Shown: positions 1 through 13,215, numbered from the stretch's first letter. The stretch is DNA of 64,000 nucleotides from Phaseolus vulgaris (GCF_000499845.2 NC_023756.2:40545393-40609392), one strand, 5' to 3'. Program-made: numbers and translations. Notes: a model not told the origin generated them from the sequence alone.

Positions 1-172
1 AATGAAATGCAAAGTGACATTCAACAAAGTTAACACCAAAATAAATTATAAGGATTCATATCATCTAAATCTACACAAAAATGAGGAGAAAAGTAAACAA
101 TAATGTTCTGGGAGGTTAGCTTTTGCAGTAACTCATCTAAAATCTCTAAAATTCTATTATCATGGGTGATCA

Positions 173-700
173 TCATGGATCTCGGCCAATGACGATATCA
201 GACGGGATCCCTAGTATAATAAAAAGGAAATTTGGACTTGTCACCATCATAAAAAAAATGACGACCAAACAACTCCACCACAACTTTGAAAAATCTACCC
301 TTAAAGTTCTTATATGAAAAAGTATATTGTGCAAATAGATAACTTGTTGGCTATCCAATAAGTGACAACCATCCCACGGGATTGGTCACTGAGTGTTATA
401 AAAGTGAAGAAACACTTAGGGTGATGGATTCAAATGTAACACATCGCATATTAAATGAAGGGCTTGCAACAAAGTCTAATTGTTGAGATAAAGATATGTG
501 GGTGCAACGTTTAGAACTTGTAACACATGCATCGTAAACTTGTTGAAGGGAAAACATACATACACATCCATAAACAAACACATATACATATGGGAAAAAT
601 CATTTGAAGCACCCTTGCAACCATGACACATGTTATCTTTCGATCTACACAATTCCAACTTTTGACGTGTTAGTTAGCATGGTCATGCTCCCAACAAAGG
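173..700 (-). pseudogene. Decayed antisense ORF of a Ty3/gypsy element (Transposase_28-like)
   Basis: Read on the minus strand, broken frames give pieces such as FSHMYMCLFMDVYVCFPFNK, then VLNVAPTYLYLNN, then FKGRFFKVVVELFG and FPFYYTRDPV. The same blocks occur on the minus strand inside the two gypsy elements of this window: VAPAQLHPNNWAFIRAF near 38.85 kb in element 1, and LKGKIFKIFIEPDG followed by FPLYWTKTP near 53.8-53.9 kb in element 2. From memory this resembles the family annotated as putative gypsy-type transposon (Transposase_28), encoded antisense between pol and the 3' LTR in plant Tat-type elements. Frameshifts and stops make it non-functional. The parent element, expected on the plus strand, probably starts left of the window; I did not identify its 3' LTR. 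Confidence 0.6.
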
Positions 701-3700
701 ATTAAATCACAAAGGACCATTTGTATTTTGATAAGCACTTGATTACACGAGAATCTACCCAATCGTACCTTGATTGCACATGCATATCAATCTCTGCTTG
801 CTCAACGACCAAATCAACATTTTTGGTGGCGTGAGGTTATCACGAAATGAATTGTTAGTGACAGATAACATCTAGGAATATGAACTTATCCTTAATGGAC
901 GAATCAAGGTGGCCACTCACTTGAAGAATCTAAAGCACTAAAAGAGGATTACATCATTAACCTGATAAAGAAACAAACTCTTTACAACTAGCCATTGTTC
1001 AAACCTTTAGAAAATACAAGTTGTCACATGAGAATGACTTGCACCCGTTTTTTTGTCAAAGAAAAATGAACACCAATTGTCGCGAACATTCTTCATCTAT
1101 TGAATCTCCGATATTCAATGGTCACAAAAATACAATTGTCTCACTTCTCTAGACACCATCAACCATCAAAACCACTCATGAAGTGAGCTGACAAAACATT
1201 GAGATTAGCCTAGTGACTTTTTTATACTCGCAACATCTAGAGTTTGGGAGGCCAGAACTAGATATTTGGACATAAGCACATAGACTACTTGTATAACCTG
1301 CAACCCACTTAGGTGCAAGTTTGTATTTTGAAGCTAAAAATTGAATGTAGGTTTTTAAAATCCAGTTTACATTACTAGTATACTAAACACATTGGGTTTT
1401 CAATTTCATGTTGTTAGAGTTATTTTAATCAACAAAAAGTCCAACAACCACACTCATTATTCCACTTTGATTCACATCCAACTTTCAAATTCTATTGTTG
1501 TCACTACCTCCGCATCTTAAAAGAGGTTTTTCGAGTTCACCTGTTTATTTGAAGATCCAACTCATTCTCTAACATGTGTTGTGCGACTTCAATTCTAACA
1601 TGGAAAACTTCTCTGTTGCCTTAATTCTTGAAGCCATATCTAGTAAGGTTCCCTCACTCTTCTTTGGTTTTTTATTTGTCAATGTTGTTAAGTTCCACTT
1701 GTTTCATATTAAACTCTTATGTGTTTCAATGTGTAAATCTTTGCTTTTGTAAAAATTGATCATATAAATCTATCTTTTGTACAATTTTGTATGATTTTGT
1801 AAGATTTTATTGTCTTGTTTTAGAACTATTTTATATTTAATTATATAATTTAATTTTTAATTACTTTGTATTTGAATTTAAAAAAATATTTGAATTTAGT
1901 TTAATTTAAAGAACACTTAAAATGTGTTTGTAGTATGTTAAAATTACTTTTTAATTATACTTTATGGATGTCGGTAAGTTCTAATAATTCACAAGTTGTG
2001 TGAAGTATGTAAGATTTATTAAAATTGAAACTCGTTTGAGCTGTGATATGTACAAACACACTTTTTTTTAATACTGATTATTGAAAAGTCAATATATCAT
2101 CTAAAATAGAAATAACGTTGCCCATATCAGTCAAGAGTGAGAAGAAGTTGGATAATTAAAATCCCTTCCAGTTGATTACTTAAGATATATCAATCTAAAC
2201 CCTTAGATTATTTATATAATTAAGATTACATGTATAATTACAAGGATTAGAAACTAATAAGGAATTAAGAAGATTATATATAAGAGCAACTTTTTAAGTC
2301 TATCCAATAATAAGACACATTATAACTTTATAATAATAAGTTGACATTTTTTCCTGTATGAATTTATTAATTGCACATTTATTATTCCCATCAATACATT
2401 ACTAATTTCAGCATGTGTCTTATGCATGCATACCTTCTCGTTATTTTTGAATGTCATGCCTTAACCATACCTGAAAAGGTTTCAGAAAGATTAGGAGAAC
2501 CGTTTATAACTAAGAATCATAATAAGGGAAAAAAAAGAGGACAATAAAAAAAGAAATGTGGATGAAAAGTGTGATAAGTTGCATGGTATGGAAGATGATT
2601 TTACAAGGAAGAGGATTGCACAGTGAAATGTTTGGGTTGGGAGGTGCTTCTTATTTGTATTATTGGAGAGTGTGCTGCAAAAGTTGTGTTGATGTGTATT
2701 GGAAACCAGGGATGGTGATTTGGTACTTTTTTGTTGTTAGGGTCAGAAATTATTTGAGAAGTCATCATATTTCATGGACAACATGCAAAAACATCTGAAA
2801 AGGACATGTGGAAAACCAGAAACAGAACATGGATTTTGGGAATCTCTGGTTCTGTGATCTTAGTTTTACTAGTAATATAACATTTTGTTATGAAAGTTTA
2901 TTAACTTTTATGAAAAGAGTTCATTTCATAATGGATATATGATATGATAGCAGATAATAACATAATAAATATAAATAATATAAGATATTAGATATGATAA
3001 ATATTACACCTAAGTAATATAATATAAAGAAATCTCACATTTAACTTTTATTAGGTGGCATTCCAACAATTTTATTTACTTGAAAATATAGAGATGAAAT
3101 TGAAGCATTTACTATTTGCTGTTCTGTAATAACCTATTAATACCGGGAAGTTTTTTTTTTTTTTTTTTAAGTTTGGTTTTTTTTTAACTGTTGGAGACCA
3201 CCAAAATATTTCAATTTGTATTGAACCCTACCTAAAGTTTGTCTTTGTTTCAGTTTGTCTTTGAAACAAAAGATATTTTAAAATGATAAGATATAAATTT
3301 CTGCACAGGTTTGTACTGGGTTCTTTGAACCCACAAATAATATATAATAACTTAGTTGTTTAGAAAGCATTCCAACCGAACTTCAACAAAAAAAAAGAGG
3401 CTTCCAATATTAATAATAGGTTGATACAATACAGAAAATGCTTCAATCTAATTTTCATATATCTCGAAGTAAATAAAATTGGTAGAATACCACCTAATAA
3501 AAAATGGAATCTTTCATTGTACTAGAAAACCATTTCGGTAGGATACTAAATTTAAAAGATGGTTCAGACAGCATTTAATATAGATTAAAAACTACAAATT
3601 ATAAATGATATTTGAAACTACAGAATGTCATATTTTTTATATGTTTATATAAAAAGAGAATATCCAAAAGATTCCAATAGTTTGGAGAGAGATTCTTCAC

Positions 3701-3890
3701 AAATTTGGTTTTATGTTCAATTGTCAAAACTGAACTTTGGAGACTGTTTTTGGGACTCGAATTAGCTATGGATCCGAATGGAAAATAAAATTTGAAAAAG
3801 AAAACCTATAGCAGCGATGAATTCTCAAACTGCTTTCTTTTACCTAGTTTAAGGGAACAGTTCCAAGCTTCCAGCTACCATCTTGTTAAC
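701..3890. other. Intergenic, AT-rich, no supported gene
   Basis: No coding exon, RNA gene or complete transposon could be supported. The first part may be 3' sequence of the gypsy copy whose antisense ORF lies just to the left. There is a T tract of about 20 bases near 3150. An 80-codon frame at 2556-2798 has no recognisable domain and was not accepted. Confidence 0.5.
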
Positions 3891-6660
3891 TACACTAGTA
3901 ACCTAACCTATCCTTAGGTATGTCTTCCAGGAAACAACAGACTGTCACCATATTGAACCACATCGGATCCTTTGACTGCATGGATCAAGGGCGTATGGAC
4001 AAGGAACCTAAACAAGAATGAGTTAATATTAGTCAAAACCAATTTTGCAGTAGGGGTAAACCTATACCAAGAAATTTTCAAACATTTCAATAAGTCAAAT
4101 TAAGAAAATGACATGCCATAAGTAGTAAATCTTCTTGGGCTTCAACTCAAACTTGTAATGCCAAAGCACTACACCAAACATGCAAGCAAAAACTAGAAAC
4201 ATGGAACTGGTAATGTTAGAGGCATTCCCTGGAAAATTTATGCCAATACAATACATAATTTGAAAAATTGTAATTAAGTTAAGAGTGCTTAATTTTATTC
4301 AATATTTAAAGCTACACCACTGCGAGCCAAACTGACTAAAACACAAGAAGTTTCAGACATATGTTCACTTAATCAGTTAACTAATCTCTTTAACCATTAT
4401 CTTATAAAAAACATACATAAAAAGTTAAAATCAACAGGACTATTACCTTGCACAGATTATACATGACAAGTCCAAAAATAAATGTGAATTTTCTGGAAGA
4501 CAGCACATAAACTATATTGGATTAGCAGAGGAGAAGGAATAGAAAACTGTTACATATGAGAAACCTATCATACAAGTGTCAAGCATTGAATTGGACTTTG
4601 AAATCTGAGAACTCGGAAACACTGAATTTTTTCTAGCAATGCAGATACACTACTTCACATGCTTAATGCAATTAAGTCAGTATGGTGACAAAAACCCTAT
4701 GCATGCTTAATGAAATTAAGTCCAAGAAAGTATTGCAACTAAAAACGTATATTGTATGTCACTTATATATAAAAATTAGAAGTGCATAATGTACATGAAA
4801 TTAGATCAATTACAATTTTTAAGCACCCATTCCAGTTTCTTACAGTGACTAGTCAAAAGTCTATGATGAAAATATGGCAGATGTCATTGCAGTCTATAGT
4901 AGAAGCATGGTGGATATAGTAAAAAAAAACCTTATACAAACAAAAGTATCCTAGAAAACTGCAGAATATAATTAAAAAAATAATATCGAAAACAAACTAT
5001 AAAGTACAAACATATAGTAAGAAGCAAAGTTCACCAAAAGTACACAATCCACAACTTACAGAATAAAATCAGAGAGTAAGCCTCATAGTTCAGAGATTTG
5101 GACAAAAGTAGAGAAATAAAGACAACCAAAAAGGAAATGTAGATTAAAGAAAAAGAGATATGCAAAGAATCAGTGAAAGAAAAAGAAACAGATAAACAGG
5201 GACCCAAAGAACACAGAAGATACTTGAAAGAACAAAATTATTAATTTGCAAAAGACAGTCTCCTTTGCCGGACATGTTGGAAGCATTCAATTAAATGGGT
5301 GCCCAGTGCAAGTTTGGTTTAGTAAAGAAAGATGCAAATACAGAACACGTTAGACACCCTGTTTTGAGAATCTTTAGGAGTTTCTTTTAAAAGAACAAAC
5401 AGAGGGTGACTGCTTTGCATGATTTTCATAACCACTATGGCAAAAGTAGCTGTCATATCCCTGTAAAGGTGTTTCACGCAAAATCAACTATGCCATAGTT
5501 CCACAGCAACACAATGGTCATCTATTTAACATATATATGTCTAGAAGCAGCCAGCATTCTCTCACAGATTTATCATCATGAACTTGAGCATATGAATACA
5601 GAAACTAACAGTCTATAAACTTTAGCATTTAGTCAACAGAGGTGTTCACAGTGAAAAGATTAATCGAACAAAGCAGCCGTAAATAAGAGTAACAAAAAAC
5701 CGAATTGAAATTCAGCCAAAAATAAATGGTCAACTTGTAAAATTATGCTGTCAGGTTTAAGGAATAATTATAGTTTCATCAACCATTCAAAATAGTCTAG
5801 CACATTAAAATGAAATGGACTTCTAACTTTCATCAGTCAAACTTAAACCAAGTTCAAGGTTCCAGATTTGAGGTCTGAGAATCAAATCACAGAATTAAGT
5901 TTCAAGTATTCTTTAAAGCACAGTTGTAGGTAGCTCAAACATTTTGTTTGCAGTCAGAAAAAAGTATCTCAAGTTTAGAAAATGAACAATGACCAATTTA
6001 ACAGAGCTTAACCATAAAAAACAAGATGTAATGTATGATGACATATTTTACATTAATTAAAAGAGACAGTTGTATTTCTTTTTGTCCCTAGACTCCAAAG
6101 AGGTTAGGTTTAAATAGATACAAGTAGGGTAAAACATCGGACTAACCATAGCCACTTGAAGGAAAATAAAACAGAACATATTGAGCTAATTATAACCACT
6201 GGAGGAAAAATAAAACAATATAAAGCCCGAAATATACTTAATAACTGTGATAGTCTTTCAATCACATTTGTATTATGCAGTTACACTTGGACCGTTAAGT
6301 GATTTGGGCCTAGTTGTTATCATTGTCATTTCAAAAGCACCCAAATAAAATTTTCTAATGCAGCCTCAATTCAGTTGTAAACAGAATATTTTGCTCATCA
6401 TTCTACAAGACTCCAACATCAAAATAATGAAAATTGTGTTTCAAAAACAATGTTTCACATGGTGGTAGGTTATTAAATTTTATAATTTTCAACTGCTAAA
6501 TCGAAAAAAAAAAATATTGATGACATGCAGACAAGGACCCGTGCAAATACAACTTGGAAATAAGTGCATCACCATATCATGGAAAAACAGAACCCAAACA
6601 AAGTAAAACTGAAAAATTTGAAATATTTTATACCCCAAGAGTTAAGCATGTATATCTCCA
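3891..6660. other. Downstream flank of F-box gene 1, possible 3' UTR, no coding gene seen
   Basis: This AT-rich stretch lies 3' of F-box gene 1 (minus strand). On the minus strand a pyrimidine-rich tract ending in TAG near 4010 could be a splice acceptor before a non-coding exon at about 3900-4010. All three frames of that stretch are closed, so at most it is 3' UTR. Nothing else is recognisable. Confidence 0.4.
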
Positions 6661-7933
6661 TCAATTTGTGACGAGAAAATCAATTCTGGCCAGTGGAGAG
6701 TTCTGAAGTAAGTACTCCAATGCTCTGTTTAATCTATCATTAGATATATCTGCATGTGGTGGTTTCTTCACTTGCAATGACTTCAATTGAACAAAACAAG
6801 GACGTTGAATGCTCGCTGCAAGAGGTTTTGATAGATCCTACAGAGATAGAGAAAATTGAAATTGAAATTGATATTTTAATCAACATTCTTAATTGCAAGA
6901 CTGAGTATAGGAAAAAAAATAGCATAAAAACAAAAGAATCTTATGAGCCTTATGAAAAAATAAAGAGGTAAAGAGGAAAAGTATAGTAACTAACTTGTAG
7001 TATTATTTCAAGAGCACGCACAGACACTGTCATTATCTTTACATTAGTTAGCCCTTGCAGCCAGCTTATGATGAGTAACTCTGTCTTGTGAAAACATGTA
7101 TATCCATATGTCTCAATGGTTAATTCCTCAAGGAAAGAAAGATTGCATGAGGAAAGAAATGGATGATTGTTATGACCCAAGACAGAGAGAGAACTAAGGT
7201 TTGGAGTAGAAAGCTCAATTTGGAAAAAACCTGCTTCAAAGCTACCATCTACGGTCAAATTGGAAAGGTTAGAATTACATAGACTGAGGAATTTTACATC
7301 ATTTTGCAACGAACAACCTTCAAGTATCAAACTATTCAACATGTGACATGCAGAAAATGGCTCAGCATAATCACTGCCACTTGCAGTAAAAGTGACAGAC
7401 TCAAGTTGCAAGCTTCTTAAGGCTGGCATGTTCAGAGATTCTGGAAGTAATATCATGGAAGGGTCATAAGAACTAACAGAAAGCTTAAGAAATGTCAAGG
7501 ACTGACAGGAAAAGATGTAAGGGCGAAACTCAAAACTGGGTTTGAAGTTTAAATTTATAAAGATTGTTAACTGCTGAACATTGTGCAGCACCGCATATTT
7601 CATGAGTCTATTCAGGGGCTGGGGCTGAGCATAACCACGACGAGTGAATTCAAGATTAAGTAGGGAAATGGAATCATCACGTCTAGACAGAACATGAGAC
7701 ACAAATTTGCTGAAATTGGTGACATTATTAAAGAAGAATGTGTTAAATGCAAGAGTAGTGAGATGTTTCCAGAGATCCTTCCATCTTTTAGACAACACAC
7801 AAGTTTGAACAGCATATTTTGTGTCCATAAATTCCATAATGTGGACCAGAACACAGTCAGGTAATTCACTGAGCCTGTCCTTCTCCTCTTCTCTACCTCT
7901 TCTATTCCTCCTCGGTTTCTTCTTTATCTTCAT
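6661..7933 (-). CDS. F-box/LRR protein, gene 1
   Basis: Predicted substrate-recognition subunit of an SCF E3 ubiquitin ligase: the F-box binds SKP1 and the leucine-rich part binds a target, which is unknown. The CDS joins 7933-6995 and 6837-6661 (minus strand), giving 371 codons. Residues 19-64 are a clear F-box (DRLSELPDCVLVHIMEF, then VLSKRWKDLWKHL). Residues of about 90-300 carry irregular plant-type LRRs (LPALRSLQLESVTF, LNSLILEGCSL). The C-terminal exon encodes FVQLKSLQVKKPP and LEYLLQNSPLARID, an FBD-like tail. The 157-bp intron is phase 0 with GTTAGT donor and GTAG acceptor. The start is the ATG at 7933; the codon two positions earlier, in frame, is TTG. A leader intron (7976-8602) precedes it. 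Paralog of the genes at 27 and 43 kb. Confidence 0.9.
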
Positions 7934-7975
7934 AATCAAGTTCCCTACTTTTCCTTTTCCTTCTTCTACAGATAT

Positions 7976-8602
7976 CTGATCAAAGAAACATTAGAAAAAA
8001 ATACTTCTCAATCTCATATATGCTTTAAATTGAAGGAAATTAATAGTCTCTCCAAAATATTTTTCAGTTTTATAGCGCAAACAACCATTTTAATTCCTCA
8101 AGGTGTAAAAAACAATACCACATCAATATCTGAAAATAAGAAAATTCAAAATTTTGTCACTCTAGTCTTTAAACTAAATTACTTATTATCACTTTATCAC
8201 TGAGGGACTGATTGCATACAAGTTATACAGGCATGGTTGGATACAAGATAAAACTGCTTTTCAGACCATATTCTTGATTCATTGAAAACATAGAGCTTTT
8301 TCCAATAAAAAATCCTTCTAACAGCAGACTCTTAAAAAGGATTACCAGATAAGTCAAACAATAATTGGAATTTGAACAGAAATGAGAAAGAACTCACTAT
8401 ACTGATTCATATAGACTAAATTGATCACCTCTCACACATTTGAGAACTGAATTAACTATTTACTCTCTCATTTCTAAAGAATTTTAACATCTGATGATAA
8501 ACCCTGTGGGAAGTGATCATAATTATACCAAAAAAACTAACTTTTGTTGCTGTCATTCTAAAATAATTGGTAAGAAAGAAAGGGAGAAGGCCAAAGAAAT
8601 AC
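7976..8602 (-). other. Leader (5' UTR) intron of F-box gene 1
   Basis: On the minus strand the leader exon ends in GGTCAAG before GTATTTCT (donor at 8602). A pyrimidine-rich tract ending GATCAG (acceptor at 7976) precedes the exon with the start codon. F-box gene 3 shows the same donor (CAAG then GTATTTCT) and acceptor (GATCAG), which supports both predictions. The sequence between is AT-rich with no coding potential. Confidence 0.7.
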
Positions 8603-8640
8603 CTTGACCTTTGGAAATGGCACAGTTACAAAGTGACGCT

Positions 8641-8682
8641 TCAAATTCTCCTATGGAATGTTGGTTTAGGGTTTGAATCCAT
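8641..8682 (-). promoter_or_regulatory. Upstream ORF in the leader of F-box gene 1
   Basis: The predicted leader exon holds an ATG at 8682 followed by 13 codons and a stop (MDSNPKPTFHRRI). It lies wholly upstream of the leader intron and could reduce translation of the main ORF. F-box gene 3 also has a short uORF in its leader. That the ORF exists is seen; a regulatory role is inference. Confidence 0.45.
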
Positions 8683-8771
8683 GAGAAGATGAAACGATTT
8701 GGTACTAAAGCGCCGCAGAGCTAGCGAAAAACCACTTCATTGTTTACTTATTACACATTCCCCTCTCCGCT

Positions 8772-8779
8772 CCTTTATA
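8772..8779 (-). promoter_or_regulatory. Possible TATA box of F-box gene 1
   Basis: On the minus strand TATAAAGG lies about 90 bases upstream of the leader uORF, followed by a GC-richer stretch that would suit a transcription start near 8745. No other promoter element was identified. Confidence 0.35.
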
Positions 8780-8922
8780 AGTAATAATTTTTGTTATTAT
8801 TTTGAGTTAATTTTTTTTTCTATTAATATAATACTTTATTTAAATTACATCTTTAATCATTTTTTATATAATATAAATTTCATTATTTTAGTTATTAAAT
8901 TTTTTTATATTGTCTCAATATA

Positions 8923-8945
8923 ATATATATATATATATATATATA
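8923..8945. repeat. (AT)n microsatellite
   Basis: Uninterrupted AT dinucleotide run of about 11-12 units, just upstream of F-box gene 1. Confidence 0.9.
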
Positions 8946-10430
8946 ATTATATTTCCTTCCAATAGTTTCTGCTTACCCATCAAATAAATAATTAACAATA
9001 AGACAAAAATAAAGAAAGAACAAACTTATAAGACCACGACATTATTAAATATAAAAATGAAAACAGAAATAATTGAGATATCTTAACAAAAAAATATATT
9101 AAGAGAATCAAAATATTATATACCAGTGTACCATTGTTATTTATTAAATCTATAAAAGTAATCTTTCAAACATTACGCATGCATGAGACAAAATGAAAAT
9201 AAATGCACTACAGTGAACTGATGAATGTTGTTTATGTTGTTGTCATCAATAAAAAGAATATTCAATAGGAAGTAAGAGAATTGATCATAAATTATTTAAA
9301 TGAAGGAATACATTAAGATGACAAGAGTTGATTATTTGTACGATGGAATCACTCAAAAAAAGAATAAGAAGTACGTTTGACTGATTTTTTTTTGCTAGAG
9401 ATATAGAAAATATTAAATTCTAAATTAAACACAACTATCAAGATATTTTTATAAGTAAAGAAATTTTGGATTAAATATTTATTATAATGTATTTAATATA
9501 GTGTGAAATTTTAGCAGTGTTGTTAGTCTTTATTTTTGTATCGTTAAGTCTATAAACGAAGATAAAGAGTATAAGTATGACTTTAGGATTGTTAAGATAA
9601 ATGATGTCATTTCTCTACACACAAAAGAAGTTCATCATTGAAGTGTTAGAAAAATATTAAACATGAAAAACTTTAAACAGAAAAGTTCTAAGTCATAATA
9701 GATCTTTTTGGAATGCTTATAAATAAAAGTGCACAATCCATATGAGATATTGATAGGTGAATGAGATTAACAAGCATACATATGCTCACAATTTCTTCAT
9801 TCTTTTAAGTTTTTAAGTGCTTAGAAAAGTCATTCACTAAAGGATCTAGAAAGAGAAAGTGATTTCTTGTAAATTCTTGAGAGATTAATGTGCTTAACCT
9901 GGAGAGATATTGTGCACTTGTCTTTAAACTTAATGGGAGATTGACAAATAATATGGAGAAACTTTGTGTAGCTGTCATACTAAAAATACTTTTAAACATT
10001 TGATTGTTTATTGAAACACCTACCTTGTCTTTAGTATTGGAGAGAATTTGATGTAACTCAAGTTAGAGGTAAAATAATATAAAAACAAAATATTTGTTAT
10101 CTTTTTTTTTTTACTCTTGTCTTTCTCTCTTGGTCACCATTAAAACCTTTTAGAAAGTGTTTGTAAACTTATTTATAAAGTTACTAGATGACCTCCTATA
10201 AACTTCTAATAGACTTAATTATGAAAATCTTCTAACATGTTTTTAAAACTCTAATCAAACTCTCATTTTATAACTAATTTTCTTCTTAAGGGTGAGAGAA
10301 ATATATTACATAAAAATCATTTATCTTTGTAATGTCTTTTGTTCATAAGTAATGAAAAAAATAATAATTGCATATGTTCTTTTGATTACTCTTATTTATC
10401 TTTTATTGTGCACCAGAAGAAAATAGTTGT
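8946..10430. other. Intergenic, AT-rich, no supported gene
   Basis: No coding exon or transposon terminus could be supported. The 9640-10090 part has the mixed composition of an old repeat, but no paired ends were found. Confidence 0.4.
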
Positions 10431-10434
10431 TTAG

Positions 10435-10830
10435 CGTTGGCTAAAAGTTGACACCAATTAATCAATATTGTTTGATTTGCATTGTATCTATGTGTCGAAT
10501 TTTGAAGACTCACTCTAAGTAAAGTCAATTAATTTGTAACAAATTTTTAAATTAAAGTAATTTAGCGTCAGTTTGGTCGACATTAATATTTTCTATTTTA
10601 AAATTTATTTACTTTAGCATCGGTTTGGCTGATACTAGTGTTTTTTATTTTAAAATTTATTTAGTTTAGCATCAGCTTGACTCAGTCTAATGTTTTTTTT
10701 TTATTTAATTTAGCGTTGGCCTAATATTTTTTATTTTAAAATTTATTTAATTTAGCATAGACTAAGTCGACATTAAATAAAATTGTTTTTAATATCAATT
10801 TAAATTACGTCAGTTTGGTCAATGATAATT
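10435..10830. repeat. Degenerate tandem repeat with TTTAGCGTCGG-like units
   Basis: About five or six diverged units, roughly 60-70 bp apart, each open with a variant of TTTAGCRTCRGTTTGGTCGA and continue into TATTTTAAAATTTATTTA. They lie just beyond the broken 3' end of the copia element. The unit resembles ends of plant DNA transposons that carry arrays of such motifs, but no paired terminus was found. Confidence 0.55.
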
Positions 10831-11117
10831 TCAAAATAAGTTTATCGTAAAACGTCTCATCTTTAACAAAATAAAATATAAAAAAATAGAAAAAAAATAT
10901 AATAGATGAAGGAGATGAATGCGAATGAAAGAATTTGGATAAGAGTGTGGATGAACAGATATTGTGAGCAAAGAAGATAATTGTGGATGAAAAAGATAAA
11001 CACGTTGATAAAAAAAATGAGTATGAAGAAATTTGTGTGTAAATGAAGGAGTTGAGTACAAGAAAATTATATAGAATGTGAGAGAGGAAAATTGTTGGTG
11101 AGAAGTGCAAAATGCCT

Positions 11118-11605
11118 TCAAAGTGAGTTCGTTCTTTGATGAAAAAACAATCCTTGTCCTGGTGTTCCATTGACATAACGTATGACACGTAATGTTGCAT
11201 CCCAATGAGGTTTGTGGGGTTCCTTCATATATTGGCTCAAGGTTCGAATAAAATAAACAATGTTGGTCCTTGTCACAGTAAGATATATTAATTTACCAAC
11301 GAGGAATCTGTACTTAGTAAGCTCCTTGAGTAATTCGCCATCATCAGTTGACAACTTTAAACTCTGTTCCATTGGAAAACTATTTGATTGTGCACTTGTA
11401 AGTCCCACATCTTGACATATGTCCAAGGCATATTTCCTTTGAGTCATGTATATGCCCTCTTTTGATAATGAAAATTCAATGCCGAGAAAGTACCTCAAAT
11501 CTCTTAGGTCTTTGATTTGAGCATACATGTTTTAAGATGATTCATTTCCCATAGATCATTTCTAGTTAATTGAATATCATATACGTAAATATGTTATGCA
11601 GTGAA
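11118..11605 (-). pseudogene. Copia reverse transcriptase C-terminal remnant
   Basis: The catalytic block reads YVYDI in place of YVDD, so one catalytic Asp is lost. It continues LRDLRYFLGIEFSLSKEGIY, YRFLVGKLIYLTVTRTNI and LRVIRYVNGTPGQG, where homology ends. The fingers and first part of the palm are missing upstream. Confidence 0.75.
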
Positions 11606-11635
11606 CGAAGAACCTCATTGTTTGGTGAATAAGGA

Positions 11636-13173
11636 TTAATCAACCTTGGATTGTTGGTATTCAGCCTTTTGAATGACATGTGGATAGGATGAAGGTAGTT
11701 CAAGTGCTAAGTTAGGTAAGACGGAAGGTGGAGGTGCCATTTGAGTTTGTTGTCGGAATGGGAAGACGGTTTCTTGAAAAATAATATCACGACTGATGAT
11801 AAAGTTGTGGGACTCTAAGTTGAAAAGTTTATACCCCTTGTGATTACTTGGATAGCCAACAAAGACACATCGACAAGCTTGGGAGTCAAACTTATGTTTG
11901 GGATGGACAACGATGGCGTAATTGAGGCAAACGAAGACTCTAAGGTGTGAAAGTGAGGGAGGTCTTTCAAAAAGGGATTTATTTTTTAGAAGTGGTGATG
12001 GAAGGCAGTTGATGATGTGGACTGTCGTTAACACACATTCCCCCCAAACTTCAAGTGGCATATGTGATTGAAATAGAAGAGCACGTGCAGTGTTTAGGAT
12101 ATGTCGGTGCTTCGTTCGACCACCCCATTTTGTTAGGGTATATATACGCAAGTATGTTGAAGTTCTATACCATTTTTATGAAAGAAATCTTACATATAAA
12201 GGAATTATATCCCATTGTCAACTTGAACGAATTTGATCGTTGCATGGAATTGATTTTGAGAAAATGTTATAAACGACTCCAGAAGACATTATGTTTGTGA
12301 TTTTTGAGTCATGAGAAAAATTCAAGTGCATCTAGTAAAGTCGTCTACAATAGTGAGAAAAAACGATGTCTTGTTTGTGTGGGTACTTTGTGTGGACTCC
12401 AAATGTCGCAATGCAACAACTCGAAAGAAGAATGAGTTTTTATTCCACTTATGGGAAAAGGAAACCTTGTTTGCTTTGTATGGGGACAAACATTACAATT
12501 ATTGTGATCAGAAATAACAACTGAAGGTAATAAAGAGGAAGCGAGTTTGAGACGCGAAGAGGAAGGGTGACCCAATTGCATATGCCATAGGTCGATGTTG
12601 TTGGAGACTTGGAATGATCTAGGAATATTCTTGACTGGAGACATGTAATAAAAACCGTCATGTTGTTCACTCGAGCCAATCATCCTCCCCGTAGTCAAGT
12701 TATGTATTATGCAACCATTCAGAAGCATGATAACACAACAATTTAAAGTGTTAGTTAATTGGATGGTTGACATAAGGTTTAAATTGAATGATGGTACATA
12801 AAAAATATTTTGTAATGTGATATCCTTGTTAAAGTTAACATTGTCTGTAGCAGTGATGGGTGTAGTTGAACCCGTGGGCAAGTTAACTAGATGAATGGTG
12901 GGAAGTGTGGTGTGTGTGATAAAATTTGGTTCCAAAAGAGATGTGATTCGTCTTTTCGCTATCCAAGATCCATGACTTTGTGGAAATAAAATTAATGAAA
13001 GCATTAGTTGATAACATACCTGTTGCGTTTGCGAATATGTCACTATTACCAAAATTCTGATTCATCATGGAGATCACCTTTGCCAATTGTTGAATTTGTT
13101 CATTGGAGAACCCAAGTACAATGTTATTATTGGGTTGGTCACCTTCATTGTTATTTTGGAAGGAATCTGCCAT
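11636..13173 (-). pseudogene. Copia protease / integrase remnant
   Basis: Protease is marked by WILDSEKTNHIS, where the usual catalytic Asp-Ser-Gly reads Asp-Ser-Glu. Gag-pre-integrase follows as LWHMQLGHPSSSRLKLAS and CNVCPHTKQTRFPF. The integrase core is visible in broken frames: LLHCDIW, LTIVDDFTR, VQVDNG and QNGVVER, then LFQSHMPLEVWGECVLTTVH and the C-terminal CVFVGYPSNHKGYKLFN. Multiple stops lie between 12050 and 12345. Confidence 0.75.
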
Positions 13174-13215
13174 ATTTGCGGAAGAGTTTCTGCCAATACT
13201 TTTGTCATTGTGTTG

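Noticed and set aside
2556..2798. 80-codon open frame on the plus strand
   Set aside because: No domain, no homologous pattern, Trp/Cys-rich composition and no splice or promoter context; it looks like chance.
10805..11205. Minus-strand frames after the copia RT
   Set aside because: Phe/Ser-rich AT-driven sequence beyond the point where RT homology stops.
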